A stretch of DNA of 40,481 nucleotides from an uncultured Clostridia bacterium (lineage in GTDB: Bacteria; Bacillota; Clostridia; Christensenellales; UBA1242): contig CALBKX010000025.1 of the NCBI GenBank assembly GCA_937895935.1, positions 1 through 40,481 on the forward strand. Direction: 5' to 3'. Numbering within the stretch: the stretch's first letter is position 1; each line of letters opens with the position of its first letter. The notes under the pieces are model-generated. The model was not told the DNA's origin. It made no database searches and worked only from the letters and a program-made list of their open reading frames with translations. The translations under genes were made by a program, and so were the position numbers. Shown piece after piece: positions 22,787-33,600 of this stretch.

Positions 22787-24165
22787 CATTTTTTGGCAAT
22801 ATTTTTCGCTACATTATATATATCTCCTGCGCCCAGAAAAAGCACACCATAGCCAGAAGAGATTTTGTCTAAAATATATTTTTCTGCTTTTTTTGAACTT
22901 TTTAAATAAGTGGCATTTTCACCAATTTCCCTTTTGAGTGCAAGTGACGAACCTTTGTAATCATATTTTTCTCTTGCAGAATATGCTGGCAAAATTAAAA
23001 TTTCATCTTTTGTGCTGAAAACTTTCACAAAATCTTTCATTAAAGTTTTTGTTCTAGAATATGTGTGTGGTTGGAATACAATAAGTAATTTATTTTTGTA
23101 AAACATTTTAGTTTCTTGAATACTTGAAGCGATTTCATCAGGATGATGAGCATAATCGTGCACGATAAATTTTTGTTTGTGTAAAAACTGATAACGTCTT
23201 TCTACTCCACAATTTTTTTTTAATGCTTTGTGTATATATTGCTTTTCAATCCCCAAAACATAGCAAGTAGCGATACTTGCGAGTGCATTTAAAATATTAT
23301 GTTTACCTATCAAATTTAAATAAATATGAAGATATTTTTCATTTTTATAGTAACAATCAAATGAATATTTCCCGTTTTTTAGCATTTTTATATTTTTTGC
23401 TGTAAAATCTGCTGAGTTTAACCCAAAAGTGATTTTGTTTTTATGATGAACAATATAGTCTTTATTGATTATTAAAACATCAGACCTTTCGGCAAATTTA
23501 ATGAATGACTTTTTTACATTTTCAAATGTTTTAAAATAATCTAAATGTTCTGGTGCTATGTTTAAAATAATCCCAATATTTGGTGAAAATTCTAAAAAAC
23601 TATCTTTATACTCACAGGCTTCACAAACCATATAATCGGTGCCTTCATAAACATAACTTTTTTTATTGCAAACAAGATTACCTCCCAAATGCAAACTTGG
23701 AAAAACATTTGCCTCTTTTAATATTGAATATATTAAAGCGGTGGTGGTAGTTTTTCCGTGTGCACCAGAAACACAAATGGTTGTTTTATAGTTTTGTAAA
23801 ATAAATGACAAAAATTTTGCTCGAGAAATTGTTGGTATTTTTAATTTTTTAGCAGTTGTTACTTCAATTCCATTTTCAACCGCATTAGAGAACACAACAA
23901 GGTCGGTTTTTTTTACATTGTCGGCTTTATGCTCATAATATATTTTTATTCCCATATTTTCCAACGATGTTGTAACATCAGATTTTGAAGAATCACTTCC
24001 TGTAACTTCAAAACCATTTATTTTACTAAAAACAGCAAGAGAATTGACACTAACTCCACCAATGCCGACAAAATGAATATGTTTTATATTTTTAAAAGTA
24101 AGATTAAAAAATGTGTCATTTTTATTTAAATCCATATTTAAATTAGTTTTTTTATCGTTTTTCAC
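22783..24165 (-). CDS. murC: UDP-N-acetylmuramate--L-alanine ligase
   Basis: Adds L-alanine to UDP-MurNAc, the first peptide step of peptidoglycan synthesis, in the cytosol. The 460 residues are a normal length. The N-terminal nucleotide-binding motif is HFVGIGGVSVNSLA, the ATP-binding loop is SGAHGKTTTTALIYSIL (about residues 133-149), followed by NIAPEHLDYF, the YAHHPDEI motif in the C-terminal domain and the end motif LFLGAGDIYNVA. The start at 24165 follows AAGGTG. It ends in TGA, which shows that TGA is a real stop codon in this organism. Its promoter was not located with confidence; spoVG is divergent, 95 bp away. Confidence 0.97.
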   Translation of the reverse strand: MKNDKKTNLNMDLNKNDTFFNLTFKNIKHIHFVGIGGVSVNSLAVFSKINGFEVTGSDSSKSDVTTSLENMGIKIYYEHKADNVKKTDLVVFSNAVENGIEVTTAKKLKIPTISRAKFLSFILQNYKTTICVSGAHGKTTTTALIYSILKEANVFPSLHLGGNLVCNKKSYVYEGTDYMVCEACEYKDSFLEFSPNIGIILNIAPEHLDYFKTFENVKKSFIKFAERSDVLIINKDYIVHHKNKITFGLNSADFTAKNIKMLKNGKYSFDCYYKNEKYLHIYLNLIGKHNILNALASIATCYVLGIEKQYIHKALKKNCGVERRYQFLHKQKFIVHDYAHHPDEIASSIQETKMFYKNKLLIVFQPHTYSRTKTLMKDFVKVFSTKDEILILPAYSAREKYDYKGSSLALKREIGENATYLKSSKKAEKYILDKISSGYGVLFLGAGDIYNVAKNIAKKC

Positions 24166-24198
24166 CTTAATATATATGAAAAAATGTATTAAATTGTT

Positions 24199-24226
24199 TT
24201 GAAAAATAAAAAGTGTATGATAAAAT
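24199..24226 (+). promoter_or_regulatory. Candidate promoter of spoVG
   Basis: TTGAAA, a 16-bp spacer and TAAAAT on the plus strand, about 35 bp before the spoVG start. In Bacillus spoVG is read by sigma-H; a sigma-H signature is not obvious here. Confidence 0.5.
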
Positions 24227-24260
24227 AAACTTGAAATAAAAAAAAGGAAGGTACAAAAAC

Positions 24261-24524
24261 TTGAAAATTTCTGACATTAGAATAAGACTTGTTGATAAAG
24301 ATGACAGCAAATTAAAAGCCGTTGCTTCAATCACAATTGATGATTGCTTTGTTGTTCACGATATTAAAGTTATTGAAGGAAAAGATGGATACTTCATTTC
24401 TATGCCATCTAAAAAAACTCCAGACGGAGAATACAAAGATATTGTTCACCCAATCAACACAGAAACTCGTGAAACTTTATCAGCACAAATTATCGAAGCT
24501 TTTAAAACAGCTCCAAGAGAATAA
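24261..24524 (+). CDS. spoVG: Septation/regulatory protein SpoVG
   Basis: A small nucleic-acid-binding regulator that affects asymmetric septation in sporulating bacteria and virulence or cell-envelope genes in others. The 87 residues are the family length. The conserved pattern is clear: KISDIRIRLV, KLKAVASITIDDCFVVHDIKVIEG, GYFISMPSKK and FKDIVHP-like YKDIVHPINTETRE. Translation begins at a TTG at 24261, 8 nt after AAGGAAGG; there is no nearby ATG. A terminator follows at 24541-24577, so the gene stands alone, divergent from murC and convergent with the giant lipoprotein gene. Confidence 0.97.
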   Translation: MKISDIRIRLVDKDDSKLKAVASITIDDCFVVHDIKVIEGKDGYFISMPSKKTPDGEYKDIVHPINTETRETLSAQIIEAFKTAPRE

Positions 24525-24540
24525 TTTTTGTTTTAGAGTT

Positions 24541-24577
24541 AAAAAAGCAAGTTATTTTTTAGTAACTTGCTTTTTTT
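24541..24577 (+). terminator. Intrinsic terminator of spoVG
   Basis: GCAAGTTA 24547-24554 pairs perfectly with TAACTTGC 24563-24570 and is followed by seven T residues, 17 bp after the spoVG stop codon. The stem is extended by flanking A and T runs. Confidence 0.85.
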
Positions 24578-24604
24578 AACGCTAATTGAATATTCAAGTT
24601 TAAA

Positions 24605-24638
24605 AAAAAGTTAATTATTATCATTTAATTAACTTTTT
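24605..24638 (-). terminator. Intrinsic terminator of the giant lipoprotein gene
   Basis: AAAAAGTTAATTA at 24605-24617 pairs with TAATTAACTTTTT at 24626-24638. On the minus strand it is followed by a run of T, about 40 bp after the giant gene's stop. The stem has few G-C pairs, so efficiency is uncertain. Confidence 0.65.
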
Positions 24639-24677
24639 CTTTTATAATACTTTTTTAAAAGTATTTTTTAATTAGCT

Positions 24678-27600
24678 TTAAGTTGTTTGATTATTAAGGA
24701 AGTCATCTTTAACCTGATTATAGCCGTATGGATTGGTTTCACTTGTACCTAAATTATTTATTTTAATAATTATTTTGTTAGAGTTAAAGTTTGTCTCTTT
24801 CACTCCTTTCACATTAAATAACTTGTTAATGTTGCCAGGTTTATGCTCATCATCAAGTTTATAATCTTCAAAAATAATATCAAGGTTTGTTCCTAAATAA
24901 ATTGTGTTATTATTTATAGCATTGCCGTCTTTATCCACACCAGCAAAAACAAGATATTTATCAGCTGATTCAAAGATATATCCGCCAACCAAAGCACCTG
25001 TTTTTTGGACACTGCTAAACTCATAGTTTTTGATGTCCTCACCAATGGCATTGCTTACATATGAGAAATAAAGTTTGTCAGTAACTTTTTCATTGTCCTT
25101 ATTGGTGTATGTTTTTTCATTTTCAAACACAATTGTACAATTTGTGATTGTCGTTTTGTTTTTTTCTACATCTGAACTATATGCGTAGCCTATTACACCA
25201 CCAACATAGTTTCCACCAAAAATACCAAGTCCGCCCGATATTTTTGTTTGTGTAGTAGTTCCAGTTGTAGTTTCTCCTTCACCAATTTTGATTGTATCAA
25301 AGGTTACTGTATCACCATAGCCAACAACACCGCCAACATAAGTTGCAATGTATGGAGAGCGGGCTTTTAAGTAATTTTCACTTTCCTTTCCTATAATGTT
25401 TGCACCAACAACAGTGTATCCTTTGGAAGTCAAGTTGGATATGATTGCACCTTTTGCATAACCTGCCACACCGCCAACCGAAGTAGGTTTGATTGGATAG
25501 CAGTTAAATATAGTACTATTTACAATCTCAGAATTAATTTCAAAGTTACTTAATGTTCCTTTAAACTCGCCTGCCACATAACCACCAAACACATATGCTG
25601 AAATTTCATTATCAAACGAATTAAGTACCAACGAGAAGTCAGACACTTTAGCTAAAGAGCCAACACCGCCAAACATTAAACCTGCTATCATACCAAGTGT
25701 TTTAGCATTTTCACCTACGTTTGCATTTTTTATATTTGACAATCCGCCAACATATCCAACAAGAGCGCCTGCATAAGAAACTTTTGTTTTGTTTGATGTG
25801 TTTTCTAAAAATTGTATTTCTTTGATTAATTCGTTTACATCTGAAATGGTTTTAAGTGCCAATGTGTTATAGTTTGATGCTTTTGCCACAATGTCCGAAT
25901 TAATAGAATTCAAGTTTGTTTCCCCAGATGTTATTCCAAACATACCGCCTACAATGTTTTTACCAACAATAATAACATTTTTACTGCTAACATTAACGTT
26001 GCAAACATTTGCGTTAACAAGTGTTCCTGCAATTCCACCAACATAAACACTGTTAGGTAAATTTATGTATGAAGGGCTAAAGTTAACATTTTTCAAACAA
26101 GAGGTTTTTGTTGAACTACTTCCAATTTGAGCAAAAAGCCCTGCTGAAAGATTTGAGTAAATAGAGTTAACTGAATATTTTGAAACACTAAAGCCATTAC
26201 CTTCAAAATATCCAATTAGAGTTTTGTTAAATAAGTTGCTTGAATATATCTCTTCATTTTCATAATCAATATCGCATATTAATCTATAATAACTATATTC
26301 TCCATTTTTTTGATTACAGAAATTTTCAAACTCCGAAGCGGAAGAAATTAAATATGGATTTGATTTACTTCCAACTGTGTCATATTTATCTGCAAGTACA
26401 TAAGTATATTCTCCTGATGCAAGAGCAGTTTCATCTTTATATTCCAAATCATATTGAGAATATGCCTTTAAATTTGGAGAAACCAAATTCAATCGTCTTG
26501 CAACAAATTCTTGAGAATATCCTTTTAAATCTTCAAAGCCCTCGGCTTTTGCCATATATGAGTAAATGTCAAATCCAGTCGCTTTTTCCTTGTTGCTATC
26601 GTAAACATAGAACCAAACACTTAAAGTTTTATCATTATTTACAATAAATTTACTAAAATGAGAATCTTCTTTTAAATTTCCGTTTTTATCTAAAACATTG
26701 AATTCTGCAATTGGTAAAGGCTCAATTCCTTTAATTTTAGAAACATATTTGTTTTCTTTAATTTCATAGTTTGTTTGTGAAGTGTTGTAATTTATAATGT
26801 TGTTTTGAATTACAAAGAAACAGTCTTCAAAAATAATTTCATCATCCGTTTGGCTATGGGATGCAACAAATCCAAAGTTTAATGTGTCTTGTTGTTTTAA
26901 TTTACACAATGAGAATACTCTTGATATTTTTCCTGATTTTGCATTTGCAACAAAACCACTACTTTCATTTGTTGAAACGATAGGAATATTAGAATAGCAA
27001 TCGCTAATATTTCCGCTATTTTCATAAACAAATCCTGCCGTTTTTGTTGAAGTGTATATAATTTTTGAGTTTATAGAATAATCATTTGCAATGTAATCTG
27101 AATATATTTTTTGTGTTGCAGAAGACATTGCACCTTCAACATAGCACATATTTATATTGCCAGAATTTCTGATACACAACCCACCAGTTACTATGTTTTC
27201 GTTAGTGGTTGAAGTAGTATTGTATATACGAGAGTTCTTAATGTATGAACTTGCAATTGAACCTGTATTTTCTGCCACCAAGCCTGCAAGAGAAGAACCA
27301 TTTGCTGTCAAGTTACATTCTACATAGCAATTTGTGATGTATCCTGTATTTTTTGCTACTATTCCTGCAAAATATGATTTTTCCATAACAGAAACAGTGC
27401 TAATTATGTTGACTGTTACAACAGAGTCTGATAAAACACTGCAATTTGTTATATTGCCGTTGTTTTCCGCAACTAGTAATGCAATGTTTGCGCCATTTAA
27501 ACTTGTGCTATTATCCAAAGTGATATTTAAATTGCCAGCAATTTCCATTGTCACATTTTTTATAATGCAATCTTGATTTAATGTTTTAAACAACGCAAAA

Positions 27601-30600
27601 TCGGAACTTGAATCTAATTCAAATTTTACGTCCCCTTTGCCAATTTTAATTGTGTGTCCATTTCCATCAAATAATTTTGGTGAAACAGAAATCATTTTAA
27701 ATTGACTTGCAGGAATTTCAATATCTTTTACTAAACGATAACTTTCATCATCTTTCATATCTAATAAATCTTGGTAATTGAAAATTGGTGTTGGGTTATC
27801 TCCTGTTGAAGATATGTACGTGCTTACAGTGAATGTGTATGATTTGCTATCTTCTGCATTTAGTAATTCTTCTAATGAAGGCACACCTTGTTTATATTTT
27901 AATTTAAATCCAACCTTAAATTGATAATCACAAAGGTCACTAATTTGTCTAGGAATAATTTTATAAACTGGGATGCCCTCATTTTTTGTAGAGCATACTA
28001 TTCTGTATTCGCTATTGTCAATTGTGTTTCCAGCACTTAGCAATTGTTCGCCATTTTCTATAATTATATAAAGTTTAGCATTTTTTACAAAGGATTCTTT
28101 AAACGTTTCAATAATATTTTCATACGTTCTAGAATATTCATAATTAATTTTGTTTGCAATTAAGTCAATGATATCTGTGCTTTCAAGCAACCTCAAATTT
28201 AAATGTGAATTACTGAACATTTCATCGTCAATTAATAAGTCAAAAATACGCAAATTAGTAGTTTTTGAAATACTTTTAATTACTTTATTGTTTTCGCTCT
28301 TTTGCCCATAAGATTTGATTGTAACTTCAAAATAATCTTTGTCGTTATAATCAATGCTTGCGTTTGAAATGGTTAAATAGTAATTATCACCTTCTTTGGT
28401 TATGCTAGCTACACTTGGGTTTGAACTTTCAAAAACCACTTCGTTTTCTGAGTAACCAACTATTGTTGTATCTAGCAAATAGGTTTTTCCTCTAACAACA
28501 TTGTATGTTTTTTCGCTTGCCGTTTCATTAACCACTTTTTTATCATAAATTTCAAAAGAAACTTGATTTGCAAGACGAGCGAGCAAAGTTACCGATTCTT
28601 CCATTACAAGTTCATCACTTGTGTAAAATTTAAATTTAATTGGCACGTAAGTTCCGTCTTGAACGGTTTTTGGAATTCTATATACAATACCTATTAATAA
28701 ATTGCTAGAAGAAAAGTCTTCTTTTATGTCATTTTTGTATATTCTTAATGTTGTTGTTGCCGCATTTGATGTGTAAACAGTGTTTGTTGATAACTTTCCT
28801 ATTTTTGAATTTTTATCATAATCAATATATCCCAAAAATCCGCCTTCAGCTGAAAGTTCCATTGACACATCAACATAATCAAATTGACTATACTTTGTGT
28901 AAACATACGCATTTAAAATGTTAAGTTCGCCTGTTGCTGTTTGATTTCCTGAATATATCATTTTAGAAAAATCAAATTCATTTGATGTATTATTTGTTGT
29001 TATCATCTCTTCATTTGATGTTGGGCTATAATTGTTAACTAAAACAGAAGAAATGTTTTCTGGTTTATATTGCACTCTTAAAACAACAGATTGTTTTGTT
29101 TTTTCAGACTCGAATTCAAGTTCAATATATTTAGAATTTAAATAATTATATACATCTAAATCAAATTTGTCATCAATTGGCATTTTAAATGAATATTTAA
29201 AAGTGTTGAGGTCAATTTCTTGCCAAGACAATTTAAATAATTCTTTTTTATTATCATCATAAAAATATCCATATGGTGATTCATTGCCACTTGAATTTTT
29301 TTCAATTTCTAATCCAAAATCTTTATACTCACCTTTTTCTAGGTCTGTATAAACACGCAAAGTTGCTGTAACTTTATCATCAGAATTAAATGTAACGTAG
29401 GAAAGATTAAACTCAATGTTGTCAGTTGGCTCTGCCTCGACAATTGCCTTGCTTAAAGTGATGTTGTCTATTCCAGTTGTAGCTTTTACTTTGTATGAAA
29501 TGCTTTCTTTTGCAAGATTTGGATTTGTTGCTGTTGAACTAGTTGCTTGTTTGATTTTTTCTTTATCATTATCACTTACAAATGCAAAAATATTCTTGTT
29601 GTTATCTGAAGTTATTGTTTTGTTTGTGTCGTTTCCTTCAAACTTGTACAAATAATAATTTGTGCTTTCTAGGTTAAATAATGTGTTAAGAACTAGAGAT
29701 TCCCCAGTAAACTCGTTAAAATTTCCGTTTTCATCTTTCACTTGCACAAAGCACGCTTGTCCTTGAACAGTTGCAGTTATTTTGGCTGATGTATTTGCTC
29801 CAACTTCAAAAGATACTTCATTGTTGGTTGCAAGTTCAATTGGAGTGTTGTTGTAATTGTATGAAGAAGAGTACGCTTTAAAATATACAATTGTGGTTTT
29901 GTTGTTTATTAACTGGACTGAAGAAGATTGAATTGTTTTATCCTTATCTTCAAAAATACCAATGCTTTCATAATAATTTGTAACATTTAAATTTAAATTT
30001 ATTGAATTAGTATAATTTAAACCGCTACTTATTTTAATTGTCAATGCACCCACATTTTGCAAGCAAATTTTTTGCCCATAGTTTTCTTGCCTTGCATTTG
30101 AAGATTGTATTTCAATGTTAATATCTTTCAAGTTGTTTGATAAAACATTTGCATAGTCTAGAAGTGATTTAGTGTCAAGCAAGTTTTTAATTCTTGATTG
30201 TTCATCAGCGTTTTTTGCTTGCATATATCCCGCTAAAACAAAATCTGTCAAAATTTCACTACTTTCAAATTTATCTTCTTGCCCTTTTTCAAAACTATGG
30301 GAGGTAGAGCCACTATCATTGACGCTATCCGCATATTTTAGAGTAATTTTATCTGTATCAAGGCAAATAATTTCACCATAATAGTTGCTTAAATTTAAGT
30401 CTGCGGAAACTTTATAAGCATTGGTTGGTTTTTTACCTGTGTCTAAAATCAAAGAATTTGGCAAAGTTCTAGTAAAGTAACTTTTGGCAGTAACACCAGC
30501 AGTAACACCTGTTGCTTTTATCTTGTCAGCATTATAATCGCCATAATAAACCATAAAGGATGCATTTATGCCTGCACTCGCCCCAGTGTCAACCGCTTGA

Positions 30601-33600
30601 ACCTCGTTGTTTTCAAATATTGGAACATTTGTGGTATCCACGTTTGCCACAAAACCAGACAAAATATCGCCTTTTCCTCTTACAAATACTCTTGAAATGT
30701 TGTTTTTAATAAAGGAATTGTTTGTGTTTGTGCCATTTTCAGCCAATCCAACAAAACCAGCAACATTTTTAGAATAGAATTCTTCTGTTTTATTATTACT
30801 TCCAGTGATTGTAACAATGCCATTGATTTCACCCAAAACTTTTAAGCCTGAAATTGTGCCTGAGCTTTGACCTGCAACGCCTGCGAGATACATTGCATTT
30901 GAGCATATAAACACATTTGCATTAATTCCATACATTCCAATTGTAATAAAGTTTTCACTATTCAATGTGTTTTGAATTGTACCAGTATTATTTCCAACAA
31001 CTCCACCAAGATATGAATTTGTTGCAGGGTTTGAATCAAAACAAACGGATAAAACATTGTTTTCATTATTTGCTAAAAGAGTAAAGTTTTTTGCATTTCC
31101 ATTAACCTGTATTGTTCCTGCATTTTCACCTGCCACAAGACCAAAATTTACAGTAATTGCAGAATTAGAACCAGTTTTATTAATTTTTACAGTGTTAGAT
31201 TTGCTCAGCTCAACAGTTACATTGCTGATTGTTCCTGAGTTTGTGCCACAAAGTATGCCTATATTGCTATTGTTGCTTAATTCATACTCGTCAGCAAAGA
31301 AACCGCTAACACTTAAATTGTAAATTTTTACGTCTTTCGAAACTTCTCCAAACAAACCTAAACTTCCAGAAGTGCTATTGCCCACCTTGAAATTGTTTAT
31401 GCTTCCAATTTGAACATCGTTTGCAAAATCGCTACTTCCTTCCCATAGGAATGTGCCACGAATTGAGCCACTTTCTCCCAAATTTAAATTTAAAATTTCA
31501 CCATTACAGTCAATTGCATTATCAATGTAATAATGTGTGTTGGCTTTTACATTTTTTAAATCATTTAAAGAAGAAATTTTTAATGCGGTTTCTTCCAATT
31601 CCCCGTCCGCACAAACAAAATTTAACTCCAAATGATAATAATATGCCCCAAATTCATCTTTAGGTGAGTTTGTTTTCATTCTTGATTTAGGGAAAATTAA
31701 AACTTTTCCACTGCCAGCGGATATATATGTTAATGTAATTGTATTATCAATAACAACCGCTTCCAAACAATTACTAAAGTTTGATTCAACTCTAACCTCC
31801 AAGTCCTTAAACATTGCATTGTCTGGCATAACTTGAACATTGATTGTTTTTTTGCTGTTTATTGAATCTAAATAAATTGAATTTAATGGTGACGACAACC
31901 AAATACTTTCAACATCAACATATTGTGCTACATTTAAAATAACTTCTGAGTAGAACTTAGTTTTTGTGTTTACATCTTCAACCTCAAGAATAATTGAAAT
32001 TGAATCTAAACTACGCAAATCTCTATAGTTGTAAGTGAAACTCCCAATGTATCCAGTAGTAGCATCAGGTTTAAATTCATTATTCACCATATTAGGATAA
32101 AAATAGCCTATGTCACCAACAACAATTGGATTATCACCGCTTAAAGCAAATTCTTCAACGCCTGACTTAAAATTAAAGTTGTCTTTTGTTAATGTTATAT
32201 TCAAATTATCAGAAGAACTGGTGATAAGGTTCATAAATAAATGAACAGTTGCTAATTCTTGATTAAAATATGATAAGTCGTTTTTGTTGTAAATGTTTGT
32301 TTTTTTGTAAAGGTTCTCTTTTTCACCATCAGTTTTATCACTTGCATAAAGCGAAACAGATTTTATATAATCAACACATTTTAGTGTTACATTAATGGAT
32401 TTTTCTGTATCCGTTGTACTTTTTTTAATAAAAGTAATATTTCCTTCCTTATCAAATACTGTAAAGATTGAATATTTAATTGTTAGTGTACTTTGCGTGT
32501 CGCCTTCTGTAAACTTTTTTGACGTTATTGTTTTATTATTTAAAATGCTAAAGTATTCATTGCTTGAAGCTTTGTTTATCGAAAAATTATATGTAAAAGA
32601 ATTTTCATTATAATCAAGATATTCAGTTTTTGTTTTGCTAGATATATTTACACTTGAACCTATTCCTTTAAGCGTGATTGATCTAACATTGCCGTTATCG
32701 GATTCATCATATGAAGCAATATTATTGTTTGCTGAATCTAAAAGAGCAAAAATTAAATCACTTTCACTTATTTCCCTAAAAACAACAACTTTTAAGGTTA
32801 CAGATTTCCTATTTTGTGTTGTGATAACAAAAGTTTGCTCACCAACACTTGTAGGCTCAATTATCAATGTTGTGGAAGAAGAATCTGGTTGTGAAATGTT
32901 GCAAACGCTTGTTTTACTATTTGATGAAATTGTTAATCTCCCTGGAACCGCGTCTTGTTCGCCTGCAGTTGCTTCCAAACCAAAGAAATTGTATGTTTTT
33001 ATTATATTTTGATTTGAATCAGTTTTTCCAATTGGTACGTATATTGTGCCATTTTCATAAATTTCTTTAATTTTAAAATCTGTTGCACCTGTGTAAACAA
33101 TTACTTCAATTTCTTGTGTAACAATGGCATTTTCTGCTTTGTTGCCGGAAGCATTTTTTTCAAAACACTCAATTTTTAAAGACAATTTTGTTGTACCACT
33201 TGCCTTTTGTCCAGTCATTTTTAAAGAAGAATTTAAATCGCTGAAAACGGCGGTGTCAGTGACTTCCGTCCAATTCCCATCACCTTTATTATACGTAAGT
33301 AAAACAAAAGTTTTAAAATTGGTCAAATTGGTGCTTGGCTCAGTTGCATTTTGGTCTTTTGTTAAAAAGGATACTTGGTATATGTAATCTTCTTTTTTTG
33401 CTTTGTCAGGAGAAATGTCAAATTTAAACTCTTTTGCCCCGTCATTTGTGAATAACTCAATTTTATTTAAATCTTTTTGTCCATTTACTGTAATGCTTTT
33501 TGGTTTGCAAACAACTTTTACATTGGCTTCAAGTGTTGTGTAATTATCAGGTAAATCTTTATGATAAATTTTAAAAGTTAACTTTTCTCCTACTTGCCCC